Shown: piece after piece, positions 39,401 through 44,184 of the stretch
How the letters are laid out: every line of letters begins with the position of its first letter
Position numbering within the stretch: the stretch's first letter is position 1
DNA from: Phoronis australis
Lineage: Eukaryota; Phoronida; Phoronidae
NCBI GenBank assembly: GCA_002633005.1
Contig: NMRA01000106.1
Location: 812,696-876,695, forward strand
Reading direction: 5' to 3'
Length of the DNA: 64,000 nucleotides
Notes under the pieces: model-generated
Database searches by the model: none
What the model saw: only the letters and a program-made list of their open reading frames with translations
Told to the model about the DNA's origin: nothing
Translations under genes and position numbers: made by a program

Positions 39401-42400
39401 ATTTTTGTTCTGTCCATCACTGGCACGATATGGTATGGTTACACTTTTGCCTTTCATCTCCTCCATTTAGCTGATAATAATCAGCTGCTTAGTCGGGTCA
39501 TCAAAGCCATCACCAAGAATGGTATGTTTGTTTAATTCTAATTGAACATTTAAAGCAAGGTGCCATTATTTTTGAGTGATTGAAATTATTTGGTTGAAAA
39601 TCTGTCTTTTTTGAAATCTGTTGTAAGTTGGTATAATTGGTGAACTTAAGAGAGAATAATACAGCTTCTGTTCATTAAATGGTATTTAATCGTGTTTGGT
39701 AGTACTTTAAGCTTATGGTTAATTTTTTATCTGTAAGTAATGCAATTTTGTCAGATATTCAGTGGTGAACTGTGATGACATGCGGAGATTCAATTTCCAT
39801 TTATTGAGTTTCTGGTATTTGTGCCTTGAATTGGGTTAGAAGACTTTGGCTTTGTCTTAAACTAACTCGCATAACTCATGAACATTGCAATTTTACTTTC
39901 TTCTTAGTGTTAATTGGATATCAAAACCGCAGCACGAGGCGCAATTGTGTTGGGCAGATGCTTAAATTGTAAGATAAACTTTTGTGAGAATTATGAAGCT
40001 GGCAGTTCATGTGCTGTATTCTTTAATATTGCGTATTGGCAGCTATGTATTTCTTCCAAAGTATGTCAAAACACTTAGACCTATGGTTATATTTTCCTTC
40101 ATTCTCAATGTCATTTGTAGGTTGGTCGCTCATTTGGGTTGGTGTTCTCATCCTCATCGTCCTTTATGTCTTCGCTCTGCTCAGTTTTGTCTTCTTCCGT
40201 GATCTGTATGTGTCCTCTAAAGGACTGTACTGCGAGACAATGTATCAATGTTATCTGACTGTTGTACACCGCGGATTCATCATGGGGCCATTTGAGGTAA
40301 ACCACAATCAAGTTAATAATGGAATTGTCTAAGATTAAACAACGTCACTGTATGACAATATTTCAATGATGTTAGTTATTGTTATAGTTATTCTTCTTAC
40401 CTGATGGTTGATGTATTTTACCTCGACTTTAGAATTTCTGCATTGACCTTAGTCGTATTCTATTCTATATTCGTTGTTCTTGATAAATGTTTTATTGCAG
40501 TAGCCCATATGCCTTCTTGTTGAATATTCAGGCACTTCTAATGTAACTTTCATGTTATGTAATCTTTCTCTCCATCTTCTGTTCTAGTACTTCTCGGAAA
40601 TCGAGGACGGCAAATCATTTGAGTGGCATGCACTCAAGGCTCTGTTTGATTTGGCCTTCTTTATCGTCATCACAACTATTGGTCTGAATGTCATCTTTGG
40701 TATCATTGTCGACACATTCTCTGAATTGAGAGACAGCAAGGTATTTATATTTGTTTAGGGTTAAATATGCTTTCTTTGAGAACCAGATATTCTCTAATCA
40801 GAAACAAATCAGGCTCACATAGTATACAGAGTAGAGGGTTGAAGAACTTTGGCCTCTTGAAGTTGATTTTTATTAGAATGACTTAAAACATTTGACAAGT
40901 GTTGAGGACATTAAATTCTGTGACATCATTATTAATGGTGTATTATTGCCTCGAACATAAACTATTCTGTTATTTTGTGCTGAATCAAGCATCACTTGTA
41001 TCAGTTTTTACACAGTGTCAGAGAGGTATTTTATTTGTTATTCATAAAATGTTTGATTTATTGATTTGCAATGAAAACAAATCAGATCTGTAGATATACA
41101 AAAACATCTCATGATAAGGCAATTGCCTTTTAGTGTGATCACTTACGAGTTGGAGGACCTTATATTACATAACATTTACCAGAGTAAAAATCGCCAGACT
41201 CCATGCTGTAACTGAGGGTTGTCTTGTTTTTACAGTGGCAGACGGACCAGGACATGGCTAACGTCTGCTTCATCTGTAGCAGAAGTAGCTATGACTTTGA
41301 ACACCATGGAGAGGTGAGACCACAAGATTAATTGTATGAATATGTAAATTTGACAAGATTAATTGTTATACAGAAACGTTTAAATGGACTCATTTAATTC
41401 AATTCCCACCAGTCATGACTGATCCCTACTCAAATTGATTACCTAAGTTGTTTCAGCATATTGTGGCAGAACAATAGAATAGATATCGATTAAAAACTGG
41501 TGCTAAACTCAAAAGTAAGTTGTGCATTGTAAGTTGAAAATAATCGTGAATTTTAGTTAAACTCTTATATAATGTTTCAATAGTTAATCTTCCTTGTTAC
41601 ACATGAGGTCTTCTGCCACAACACACTACTTGACAATACAAAGATTATGTATCTTCTTTTATCAGAAACTGGCAAGAACTTATCTAGATCTTTAAACTTC
41701 GTTTCAGTTCAAATTAGAGAAAATATGATTTTTGTGATCATTGATGTGTAACACTTGTTCACACGACATTATTATCCAGGGGTTTGAGCACCATGTAAAG
41801 AATGAACATAACCAGTGGGCGTATCTGTTCTTCTTCATACATCTGTCTGAGACACGTTCCAATGACTACAGTGCTTTGGAGCTTCATGTGGCTAATCTGG
41901 TAAGAACACAGATTACTTTAAGTCACGCATGTGACAATACAGTGTAAGCCAGAAGTATTCAGACAAAATGACTAGCAATTCCCCGACATAATGGACAGTT
42001 GAAAGCAAATTCATCGTTATAGTCTACACTCATGACTGAGAATGAAGGGGAAATAACGGAAAAGTTAGTAAGGTGGCTAAGCTATTCTGTCATTAGTATT
42101 TTGCCGTCCTAATTGGTATTACCAGTAGTTTTTGGCGTCACCAGAATTAGCCATCATGACGGTAAAATGGTATTTTGTCTGATTACTTTTGTCCTGTACT
42201 GTAGTTCAAGCTGAAGTTGTAAACTTCATCATATGTAATTAGGAACAATAACTTGCTGTATTTAAAAACCTTAACAAAATGGTTTCAGAGGTGGTGCTGT
42301 ATCGAGCTTGAATAGTAAACATATTATCAAAATTGACCTATGTTGAGGAACGTTTTTATTATGTTTTTATTTGTTTAATTTAATTGTTTAAATTTAGAGT

Positions 42401-44184
42401 GCAACAACTTACTGTTTAACCCTACATTTCCTGATAGCAGACAAACATAGACAGTGTATAATGCAGCTTTAACTGACAAATTAAATTTAACTTGTTAAAT
42501 GCATTTATCGTCATTATTTTGACNTCGCTAGGTCAGTTACTGTATCTATGTTCAGTAGAGAGTAGAGTTTTGTTCAGAAAGTATGAACGCAACGGAATAA
42601 AGACCGTGAACAATGAAAAGTGTCGTGCATTCAACAAATTCTGTATAACAGAAAACTTGCTCCCGAAGTACAGTCTGTATTTAAAAACCATAACAAAATG
42701 GTTTCAGAGGTGGTGCTGTATCCAGCTTGAATAGTAAACATACTATCAAAATTGACCTATGTTGAGGAACGTTTTTTATTTCAAACTTGTTACGTTTTTA
42801 TTTGTTTAATTTATGTTATTTGTTTAAATTTAGAGTGCAATTGTTTAAGCCTACATTGCCTGATAAGTACAGATGAATATAGACAGTGTATAATACAGCT
42901 TTAGCTGACAAAAAACCTTAACATCATGTTTGTGAAGAAGACTTAAAGTATGTAGTAATTGGGTGCACCTCTGGTTTTGTTTAGTAAAATAGTGTATTAC
43001 TGGTTTCTTTTCATTTGGTTGTTATAAATGCAAAGCTTTGGATCAGCTACAAAATATCCATTACGAGTCTAACGTATGGTAGAAGAACTTTTACTTGCAA
43101 ATGAACTGTTCCATGTTACCAAAATCCTCTTGAAGACAATTAGCAATCTGTTGGTTTGAAACACTGTATCAAAATTGCTAGGATCCTTAAGCACATGCCC
43201 AGCCCAATGTTAATCAATCGTTAATTCTCATTTCAGCTGGAGAAGACAAATTATGATTTCTTCCCACTGAACCGAGCTCTGAGTCTGCAGCAGACAGAAG
43301 ACTCCAAAGAGCTCAAGCTGGAGACGCTGATGTATCAAGTGTCATATCTGGTCAACAAAATGAAGGAGGATGTACGTACATTTGCAGGCTTTTTGAAAGA
43401 AAACTGAAAAATGACCCCTGCCAAAAGTTTGAAAATTTTGATATTGTGAAATTAAACTTAAGTAATGTGTTATTGCTAGTAAATGATATTGATATGGTCT
43501 GACTACTTGGTATGGACATGAAAATGTTGCCTTCACGGTCTGATTGAAACACAACAGTTTTATTATGTTAACAAGAGTCATGTCAAGAAGTTTTTTGATA
43601 GCCACAGTATCTGTCAGTATTTGATTGGACTTTTATGGGGTTCTGTACTCCAGCTTAGATGCATAGAATTATATGCTGTACAGCATTACTTATATTTTGC
43701 TTGACAACAGTCACTTAAAGGGTCCCTATTACTTTTATCTGTAATTATTTTGATTTGTGAAAAGCTACCATACACTGAGGATTAATTGAAGTTTTTATCA
43801 CACAGTTTCCGTGTTCGTGCAGAATACGTTGGATTTTTATTCCATACCATAATTTTTTTTTAATAGTACATTAATTTACCCAGAAATTAATATTTGTTGG
43901 CTAAGGTTAGGTGGCCCCATATAAATATCCTTACAATATAAATAACAATACATAAAATTGTTTACTTAATGTTTTAGGAAGCTGCAAGACAGCAAGAGAT
44001 TGAAATCAGACGACAACAAGAATGGCTGAGTCAGCATCAGGACATTGTAACAAAAGAGCAGTCAAAACAACAGAGGGAGTCTGTAAAGCCTTCGTCCAAT
44101 GTGTTTAATAAGACTGTGCTACCTGAGCAGACATCAGTCAGTAAACCTCCTCCACCACAGTCGCCTCATCTGCATGACGATTAG
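374..44184 (+). CDS. ITPR: ITPR-family calcium-release channel, 5'-truncated gene (51 exons in window)
   Basis: Inositol 1,4,5-trisphosphate receptors are tetrameric ER channels that release Ca2+. Fifty-one exons join in phase to 2204 codons ending in TAG. Residue numbers here count from the first codon in the window. Seen: the end of the IP3-binding core (1-100), RIH-type helical repeats (80-650), long alpha-solenoid (650-1310), Ser/Lys/Arg-rich linker (1310-1430), RIH-associated region (1430-1560), S1 (about 1749-1770), S2 (1796-1820), S4 (1870-1897), S5 (1918-1941), pore loop, S6 (1990-2015), CFIC...H...EH Cys2His2 fold (C2036, C2039, H2056, H2061) and a C-terminal coiled coil. With about 600 residues missing upstream, the full length would match the family (about 2700). 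Odd points: no GGGVGD filter, S3 not in the spliced model, a GC-AG intron, and a tail unlike vertebrate ITPRs. It could belong to a divergent non-vertebrate ITPR clade; a tree is needed. Introns not listed separately hold nothing I recognised. Confidence 0.93.
455..805 (+). other. ITPR-like intron 1 of window
   Basis: Between exons 1 and 2; AT-rich, with nothing recognised. The stretch before exon 1 (1-373) is also intron and shows no exon I can support. Confidence 0.6.
806..991 (+). CDS. ITPR: ITPR-like exon 2 (ligand core / first RIH)
   Basis: Residues 28-89. Contains RKNELYIAKHIPF, the counterpart of the vertebrate YRKNQEYIAKQF segment with IP3 contacts Y567, R568 and K569. Arg and Lys are kept and Tyr is Ser here. 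Exon ends before gtaagt, phase 0. Confidence 0.95.
1415..1537 (+). CDS. ITPR: ITPR-like exon 3 (RIH domain)
   Basis: Residues 90-130, phase 0. Helical RIH segment with LIKDNRKIVDRIT, matching the LLHNNRKLLEKHIT stretch of canonical receptors. Confidence 0.95.
1571..2056 (+). repeat. Interspersed repeat family A, copy 1
   Basis: About 480 bp. Shared blocks with five other places include an ACTTTCAGA block, TCATGTTATTGAT, and GCTAAATTTTACTAAAAA followed by CATGGTCACGT. Intronic, no coding capacity. Confidence 0.75.
2296..2400 (+). CDS. ITPR: ITPR-like exon 4 (RIH domain)
   Basis: Residues 131-165, phase 0. YRYLDLLTVLCVCDGVSIP matches the canonical PRFLDYLSDLCVSMNKSIP segment. Confidence 0.95.
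2480..2778. mobile_element. Candidate short TIR element (about 300 bp)
   Basis: Ends are inverted copies: AAATAAAGATCCTTTTTGG at the left and CCAAAAGGGATCTTTATTT at the right. A second inner inverted pair is tacagccgtttcgtcc near 2532 and ggacgaaatgcctgta near 2723. No ORF; non-autonomous if mobile. Confidence 0.6.
3157..3309 (+). CDS. ITPR: ITPR-like exon 5
   Basis: Residues 166-216, phase 0, acceptor ttccag and donor gtaagt. Aligns with the beta-rich insertion after the first RIH, ending HDFAQE like the canonical RELAQD. Confidence 0.93.
3361..3850 (-). repeat. Interspersed repeat family A, copy 2 (inverted)
   Basis: The reverse complement matches copy 1 over most of its length, including GCTAAAAAGACATGGTCATA; its outer end near 3845 reads tagggt, as in copy 4. 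Confidence 0.7.
3950..4245. repeat. 35-bp tandem repeat split by the family B element
   Basis: Units containing cacaatctagc and tattatttagt occur at about 3956, 4149, 4183 and 4217; the element at 3985-4148 separates the first from the rest. Confidence 0.7.
3985..4148. mobile_element. MITE-like element, family B copy 1
   Basis: 164 bp with terminal inverted repeats aattgacctat / ataggtcaatt. Inserted within a tandem array of a 35-bp sequence (ggcacaatctagc...tatttagt) that continues on both sides. A relative lies at 22235-22413. Confidence 0.7.
5892..5926. repeat. CA microsatellite
   Basis: About 17 CA dinucleotides with one interruption (cacgca). Confidence 0.95.
6122..6193 (+). CDS. ITPR: ITPR-like exon 6
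   Basis: Residues 217-240, phase 0. HQLDLFQKLCY matches the canonical YQLNLFARMCL helix. It follows a 2.8-kb repeat-rich intron. Confidence 0.95.
6641..6773 (+). CDS. ITPR: ITPR-like exon 7
   Basis: Residues 241-284 plus one base (phase 1 end). NEQLPDELRAKYCSLI matches the canonical DENLPYDLRASFCRLM. Confidence 0.95.
7169..7424. repeat. 32-bp minisatellite, eight copies
   Basis: Exact 32-bp period; units read tattgtagtgttatgttacc followed by agtgtgatgtca, with a few substitutions. The array ends 15 bp before exon 8 of the ITPR-like gene. Confidence 0.95.
7440..7564 (+). CDS. ITPR: ITPR-like exon 8
   Basis: Residues 285-326. The split Gly codon joins exon 7. MFVDVG corresponds to the canonical MHVDRD. 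Its acceptor sits just 15 bp after an eight-copy 32-bp minisatellite. Confidence 0.94.
7945..8070 (+). CDS. ITPR: ITPR-like exon 9
   Basis: Residues 327-368, phase 0, acceptor ttttag, donor gtaagc. Helical solenoid segment; no catalytic motif expected. Confidence 0.93.
8385..8520 (+). CDS. ITPR: ITPR-like exon 10
   Basis: Residues 369-413 plus one base. VHYLVKYGYYGKTEDIKKLL matches the canonical [20 protein letters not shown] helix pair. Confidence 0.95.
8737..8885 (+). CDS. ITPR: ITPR-like exon 11
   Basis: Residues 414-463. EVLDLFLNFRFNTRL matches the canonical LEILQFILNVRLDYRI helix. Donor gtatgt. Confidence 0.95.
9416..9525 (+). CDS. ITPR: ITPR-like exon 12
   Basis: Residues 464-499 plus two bases; donor gtaagt. 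Begins RFVSMFKEV, the counterpart of the canonical CLLCIFKREF. Confidence 0.94.
9987..10074 (+). CDS. ITPR: ITPR-like exon 13
   Basis: Residues 500-529. A split His codon joins exon 12. Solenoid helix ending GLALEDILV before gtaagt. Confidence 0.94.
10533..10640 (+). CDS. ITPR: ITPR-like exon 14 (second RIH)
   Basis: Residues 530-565, phase 0. DLSQYQYNKMITQSMALLNR corresponds to the second RIH domain of ITPR1 (canonical HDYPPLVSGALQLLFRHF). Confidence 0.95.
11321..11457 (+). CDS. ITPR: ITPR-like exon 15 (second RIH)
   Basis: Residues 566-610 plus two bases. VQAQVLVTDTS across exons 14/15 matches the canonical VQLLVTSQD. Donor gtgtgt. Confidence 0.94.
11739..11862 (+). CDS. ITPR: ITPR-like exon 16
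   Basis: Residues 611-652; a split Ser codon joins exon 15. Acceptor ctttccag, donor gtgagt. Solenoid segment. Confidence 0.94.
12215..12376 (+). CDS. ITPR: ITPR-like exon 17
   Basis: Residues 653-706, phase 0. Two amphipathic helices around QKCFQLLQVMARGNEVVQQR, a solenoid repeat type of ITPR/RyR proteins. Confidence 0.94.
12969..13207 (+). CDS. ITPR: ITPR-like exon 18
   Basis: Residues 707-785 plus two bases, one of the longest exons. Solenoid helices; acceptor tatccag, donor gtaagt. Confidence 0.94.
13781..13862 (+). CDS. ITPR: ITPR-like exon 19
   Basis: Residues 786-813; a split Arg codon joins exon 18. ELVYLISLVDLLATCAEGEN across the next junction is a strongly conserved solenoid motif in the family. 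Confidence 0.95.
14456..14643 (+). CDS. ITPR: ITPR-like exon 20
   Basis: Residues 814-875 plus two bases. Conserved helices including KRPYLRFFLWVYLNT, the counterpart of the canonical KRPYVSFLNWVYLDT-type motif (recalled). Donor gtgagt. Confidence 0.95.
15298..15411 (+). CDS. ITPR: ITPR-like exon 21
   Basis: Residues 876-913 with split codons at both ends. Solenoid segment running into the basic HMLKKAPSK stretch. Confidence 0.93.
16145..16216 (+). CDS. ITPR: ITPR-like exon 22 (short, linker)
   Basis: Residues 914-937 with split codons at both ends. Polar, Lys/Ser-rich linker (SDNGKASKRL). At 72 nt in phase it could be skipped without a frameshift; whether it is alternative cannot be told from sequence. 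Confidence 0.85.
17331..17482 (+). repeat. Interspersed repeat family C, copy 1
   Basis: Shares aaagttagta, ggtggctaagc and the block tctgattattttt-gtc-tgtactgtaa with copies near 42035 and, inverted, 25540. Confidence 0.65.
18175..18346. repeat. Long inverted repeat (hairpin), arms about 80 bp
   Basis: The left arm 18175-18255 and right arm 18263-18346 are reverse complements at roughly 90 percent, sharing ttcattgaagaca, actttgatctg and ctctctaaat, with a loop under 10 bases. A foldback MITE is likely. Confidence 0.85.
19311..19389 (+). CDS. ITPR: ITPR-like exon 23
   Basis: Residues 938-964 after a 3.1-kb intron. YHASLHYMFEAVLPFLQ continues with exon 24 VFFRGYY, a conserved pair in the family. 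Acceptor ttgcttgcag. Confidence 0.93.
19816..19902 (+). CDS. ITPR: ITPR-like exon 24
   Basis: Residues 965-993, phase 0. Begins VFFRGYYSPD. Acceptor ttgcag, donor gtgaga. Confidence 0.94.
20215..20415. repeat. ATT/GTT-rich low-complexity tract
   Basis: Irregular trinucleotide runs (attattatt, tgatgatgat, agtagtagtag) in the exon 24-25 intron. Confidence 0.85.
20612..20716 (+). CDS. ITPR: ITPR-like exon 25
   Basis: Residues 994-1028, phase 0. Hydrophobic solenoid helices. Donor gtgcag is weak, but exon 26 continues the same frame. Confidence 0.92.
21265..21725 (+). repeat. Interspersed repeat family A, copy 3
   Basis: Same block order as copy 1: gaaactttcagatatt, cttgttgttgataccgttgt, aaaagacatggtcacgt. 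Confidence 0.75.
22235..22413. mobile_element. MITE-like element, family B copy 2
   Basis: Ends aatcgacctatcg and caataggtcagtt; the interior matches copy 1 in inverse orientation (tgttgggtaaaatgg against ccattttacccaaca). Confidence 0.7.
22903..22974 (+). CDS. ITPR: ITPR-like exon 26
   Basis: Residues 1029-1052, 72 nt, phase 0. Helix around QEKYGGQEVVQDIKSDARR; donor gtaggt. Confidence 0.93.
23256..23397. repeat. 71-bp tandem duplication
   Basis: Two copies sharing gcaatgttttgtgtgctgga and gatggcaggtcac/gatggcatgtcac, with few differences. Confidence 0.85.
23738..23813 (+). pseudogene. tRNA-like sequence (pseudogene or SINE head)
   Basis: A-box TAGCTCAGCGG at 23745-23755 and B-box GGTTCAATTCC at 23790-23800 match the Pol III consensus at tRNA spacing. 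The D stem (GCTC/GAGC) and most of the anticodon stem form, with GGC (Ala) at the anticodon place. The acceptor ends do not pair, the T stem has mismatches and U33 is C. More likely degenerate or tRNA-derived than an active tRNA. Confidence 0.5.
24813..24942 (+). CDS. ITPR: ITPR-like exon 27
   Basis: Residues 1053-1095 plus one base. Acidic helix followed by NVFAVNFSMAYGGQ. Acceptor cttacag, donor gtacga. Confidence 0.93.
25238..25373 (+). CDS. ITPR: ITPR-like exon 28
   Basis: Residues 1096-1140 with split codons at both ends. LPLGEEFQRFVAMFVDD is a recognisable family motif (canonical LPLGKEFQEHIRCF-type, recalled). Confidence 0.95.
25540..25692 (-). repeat. Interspersed repeat family C, copy 2 (inverted)
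   Basis: The reverse complement reads tgaggtggctaagctattctg, ending with an attgg-ccatcat block shared with the copy near 42035. Confidence 0.65.
26085..26202. mobile_element. Short TIR element (about 118 bp)
   Basis: Terminal inverted repeats acggtaaaatctc and gagattttaccgt flank a non-coding interior. MITE-like; no transposase. Confidence 0.65.
26754..26906 (+). CDS. ITPR: ITPR-like exon 29
   Basis: Residues 1141-1191 with split codons at both ends. LDVKCLQLLRALIHNEI is a strongly conserved helix in ITPRs. Acceptor gttgcag, donor gtaagc. Confidence 0.95.
27450..27704 (+). CDS. ITPR: ITPR-like exon 30 (longest)
   Basis: Residues 1192-1276, 255 nt. Solenoid with FGGNYGVQQSLIRYFFG, the GGN-xx-VQ signature of ITPR/RyR proteins, and FFVAVKNRM. 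Confidence 0.96.
27705..28670 (+). other. Intron between ITPR-like exons 30 and 31
   Basis: About 970 bp, AT-rich; I see nothing in it. Confidence 0.7.
28671..28770 (+). CDS. ITPR: ITPR-like exon 31
   Basis: Residues 1277-1310. Ala/Gln/Lys-rich helix, probable coiled coil, leading into the disordered linker. Donor gtaagt. Confidence 0.92.
29150..29254 (+). CDS. ITPR: ITPR-like exon 32 (linker)
   Basis: Residues 1311-1345, phase 0. Ends in KRSKSS...SKKPK, a basic Ser-rich stretch that could be a kinase target region. Donor gtatgt. Confidence 0.92.
29774..30022 (+). CDS. ITPR: ITPR-like exon 33 (Ser/Arg/Lys-rich linker)
   Basis: Residues 1346-1428, low complexity and probably disordered. Two in-frame donors compete: gttagt after 30022 (used here) and gtagat after 30007, which would drop five residues (VDSPE). 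The next exon starts in phase 0 with either. Confidence 0.85.
30023..31163 (+). other. Intron between ITPR-like exons 33 and 34
   Basis: 1.1 kb. A 44-bp tandem duplication at 30734-30821 (actacatatgtatggataat twice) and a degenerate pair containing aaaacaatctaaatttattt near 30990 and 31075. Confidence 0.75.
31164..31310 (+). CDS. ITPR: ITPR-like exon 34
   Basis: Residues 1429-1477, phase 0. Acidic start (VIEEDDMEDL) then VLRVLGLMCDGQNKQLQ, the conserved entry to the RIH-associated domain. Confidence 0.96.
31923..32072 (+). CDS. ITPR: ITPR-like exon 35 (RIH-associated domain)
   Basis: Residues 1478-1527. DYLREQPDNIKSFNLVAETA matches the canonical NFLRCQNNKTNYNLVCET; QIFDTLVEFTSG matches QTLESLTEYCQG. 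Confidence 0.97.
32452..32553 (+). CDS. ITPR: ITPR-like exon 36 (RIH-associated domain)
   Basis: Residues 1528-1561. GNPQNQSVVFDNKVCDYINH corresponds to the canonical [20 protein letters not shown] region. Confidence 0.96.
32917..33009 (+). CDS. ITPR: ITPR-like exon 37
   Basis: Residues 1562-1592. LTLKSSIVTLIKSMIEE matches the canonical ELKNNASKLLLAIMES helix. Confidence 0.95.
33197..33265 (+). CDS. ITPR: ITPR-like exon 38
   Basis: Residues 1593-1615, 69 nt. Helix matching canonical RPKELVEVIKKAY. A 2.6-kb intron follows, holding a candidate 15-nt microexon. Confidence 0.92.
34060..34566 (-). repeat. Interspersed repeat family A, copy 4 (inverted)
   Basis: Contains ccatgtctttttattagtaa and tttttgtagggtcc, reverse complements of family A landmarks. 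Confidence 0.7.
34650..34664 (+). CDS. Candidate 15-nt microexon (EYLTD)
   Basis: The sequence ttatgcag, 15 bases, then gtaaga reads E-Y-L-T-D in the phase shared by exons 38 and 39, so it can be included or skipped. The upstream T-rich tract and strong donor support it; length and lack of transcript data do not allow a firm call. It is not in the 51-exon count. Confidence 0.35.
35827..35935 (+). CDS. ITPR: ITPR-like exon 39
   Basis: Residues 1616-1651 plus one base. VGFKYYHVLVRMIDLSDQ matches canonical VGHNIYILAHQLARHNKE. Confidence 0.95.
36142..36260 (+). CDS. ITPR: ITPR-like exon 40
   Basis: Residues 1652-1691. AWLYYEQGTLSIEILKHD corresponds to the canonical ALEFYAKHTAQIEIVRLD beta-hairpin region before S1. 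Confidence 0.95.
36993..37162 (+). CDS. ITPR: ITPR-like exon 41 (pre-S1 cytosolic domain)
   Basis: Residues 1692-1747 plus two bases. IREFMDWSRDIMKDIKIQKK aligns with canonical [20 protein letters not shown] just before S1. Donor gtaagt. Confidence 0.96.
38096..38203 (+). CDS. ITPR: ITPR-like exon 42 (S1)
   Basis: Residues 1748-1783. S1 is YMFNFLMILLSIVIAITIVA, followed by a short luminal loop with a possible N-glycosylation sequon (NNGT). Donor gtgagt. Confidence 0.96.
38485..38640 (+). CDS. ITPR: ITPR-like exon 43 (S2), ends at a GC donor
   Basis: Residues 1784-1835. S2 is the hydrophobic run from LPILQY to IGYFLS. The exon ends AG|gcaagt, a textbook GC donor. No GT donor in the right phase is available: the nearby G|gtgaat is phase 1, and reading on hits a stop at 38668-38670. 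Confidence 0.85.
38705..38860 (+). other. S3-like coding stretch inside the exon 43-44 intron
   Basis: A strong acceptor (ctctttttcttcttcag) precedes 38705. In the phase set by exon 43 it reads SLRSLLRLGVFMVIG..., resembling canonical ILRLIFSVG before S3, but stops at TAG 38781-38783. Another frame (codons from 38761) reads LLSFLVGIVGNFVLYNGY, resembling canonical S3 FLMSFVGNCGTFTRGY. Length 156 nt keeps phase. It could be a decayed or mis-assembled S3 exon, or a cassette ending at 38761. Confidence 0.4.
39056..39170 (+). CDS. ITPR: ITPR-like exon 44 (S2-S4 linker, start of S4)
   Basis: Residues 1836-1874. Polar segment then LQVKIISFKTFYYV, which aligns with the start of canonical S4. Only this frame is open. 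The 5' edge (acceptor ttttacag) fits the phase-2 end of exon 43; an extra upstream exon is possible. Confidence 0.85.
39398..39521 (+). CDS. ITPR: ITPR-like exon 45 (S4 and S4-S5 linker)
   Basis: Residues 1875-1915 plus one base. Rest of S4, then QLLSRVIKAITKNG, matching the canonical S4-S5 linker ETLLNVIKSVTRNG. Confidence 0.97.
40121..40296 (+). CDS. ITPR: ITPR-like exon 46 (S5 and pore helix)
   Basis: Residues 1916-1974. S5 is WVGVLILIVLYVFALLSFVF, then a very short luminal loop and the pore helix CYLTVV. Where canonical channels read HGLRSGGGVGD, this one reads RGFIMGPFEYF across the exon 46/47 junction. Confidence 0.96.
40588..40740 (+). CDS. ITPR: ITPR-like exon 47 (after filter, S6)
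   Basis: Residues 1975-2025. YFSEIEDGKS follows the pore helix, then S6 with GLNVIFGIIVDTFSELR, matching canonical VLNLIFGVIIDTFADLR including the Phe and Ile region of the gate. Confidence 0.97.
41236..41313 (+). CDS. ITPR: ITPR-like exon 48 (Cys2His2 fold, Cys half)
   Basis: Residues 2026-2051. ANVCFICSRSSYDF matches canonical TTCFICGLERDKF and supplies the two Cys (2036, 2039) of the zinc-binding fold. Confidence 0.97.
41780..41899 (+). CDS. ITPR: ITPR-like exon 49 (Cys2His2 fold, His half)
   Basis: Residues 2052-2091. GFEHHVKNEHNQWAYLFFF matches canonical TFEEHIKEEHNMWHYLCF; H2056 and H2061 complete the zinc site. Confidence 0.97.
42035..42208 (+). repeat. Interspersed repeat family C, copy 3
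   Basis: Shares aaaagttagtaaggtggcta and a tctgattacttttgtcctgt block with copy 1 of the family. Confidence 0.65.
42255..42913. repeat. Direct repeat pair, about 220 bp each
   Basis: Copies at about 42255-42480 and 42675-42913 share caaaatggtttcagaggtgg and cctatgttgaggaacgtttt, differing by small indels. About 195 bp of unrelated sequence separates them. Confidence 0.9.
43237..43371 (+). CDS. ITPR: ITPR-like exon 50 (start of coiled coil)
   Basis: Residues 2092-2136. NYDFFPLNRALSL matches canonical NLDWFPRMRAMSL; a heptad-rich helix then begins. Donor gtacgt. Confidence 0.96.
43978..44184 (+). CDS. ITPR: ITPR-like exon 51, C-terminal coiled coil and stop
   Basis: Residues 2137-2204 and TAG. 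Glu/Gln/Arg-rich coiled coil, then a proline run (KPPPPQSP) and an acidic end HLHDD. The tail does not match the vertebrate ITPR1 end (recalled as VNPQQPA). A candidate AATAAA lies at 44213-44218. Confidence 0.94.
   Translation, partial: EAARQQEIEIRRQQEWLSQHQDIVTKEQSKQQRESVKPSSNVFNKTVLPEQTSVSKPPPPQSPHLHDD

Larger units (their letters stand above)
41900..43236 (+). other. Repeat-rich intron between ITPR-like exons 49 and 50
   Basis: 1.3 kb, mostly family C copy 3 and a 220-bp direct repeat pair. An undetermined base (n) at 42524 lies between the two repeats. Confidence 0.75.
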
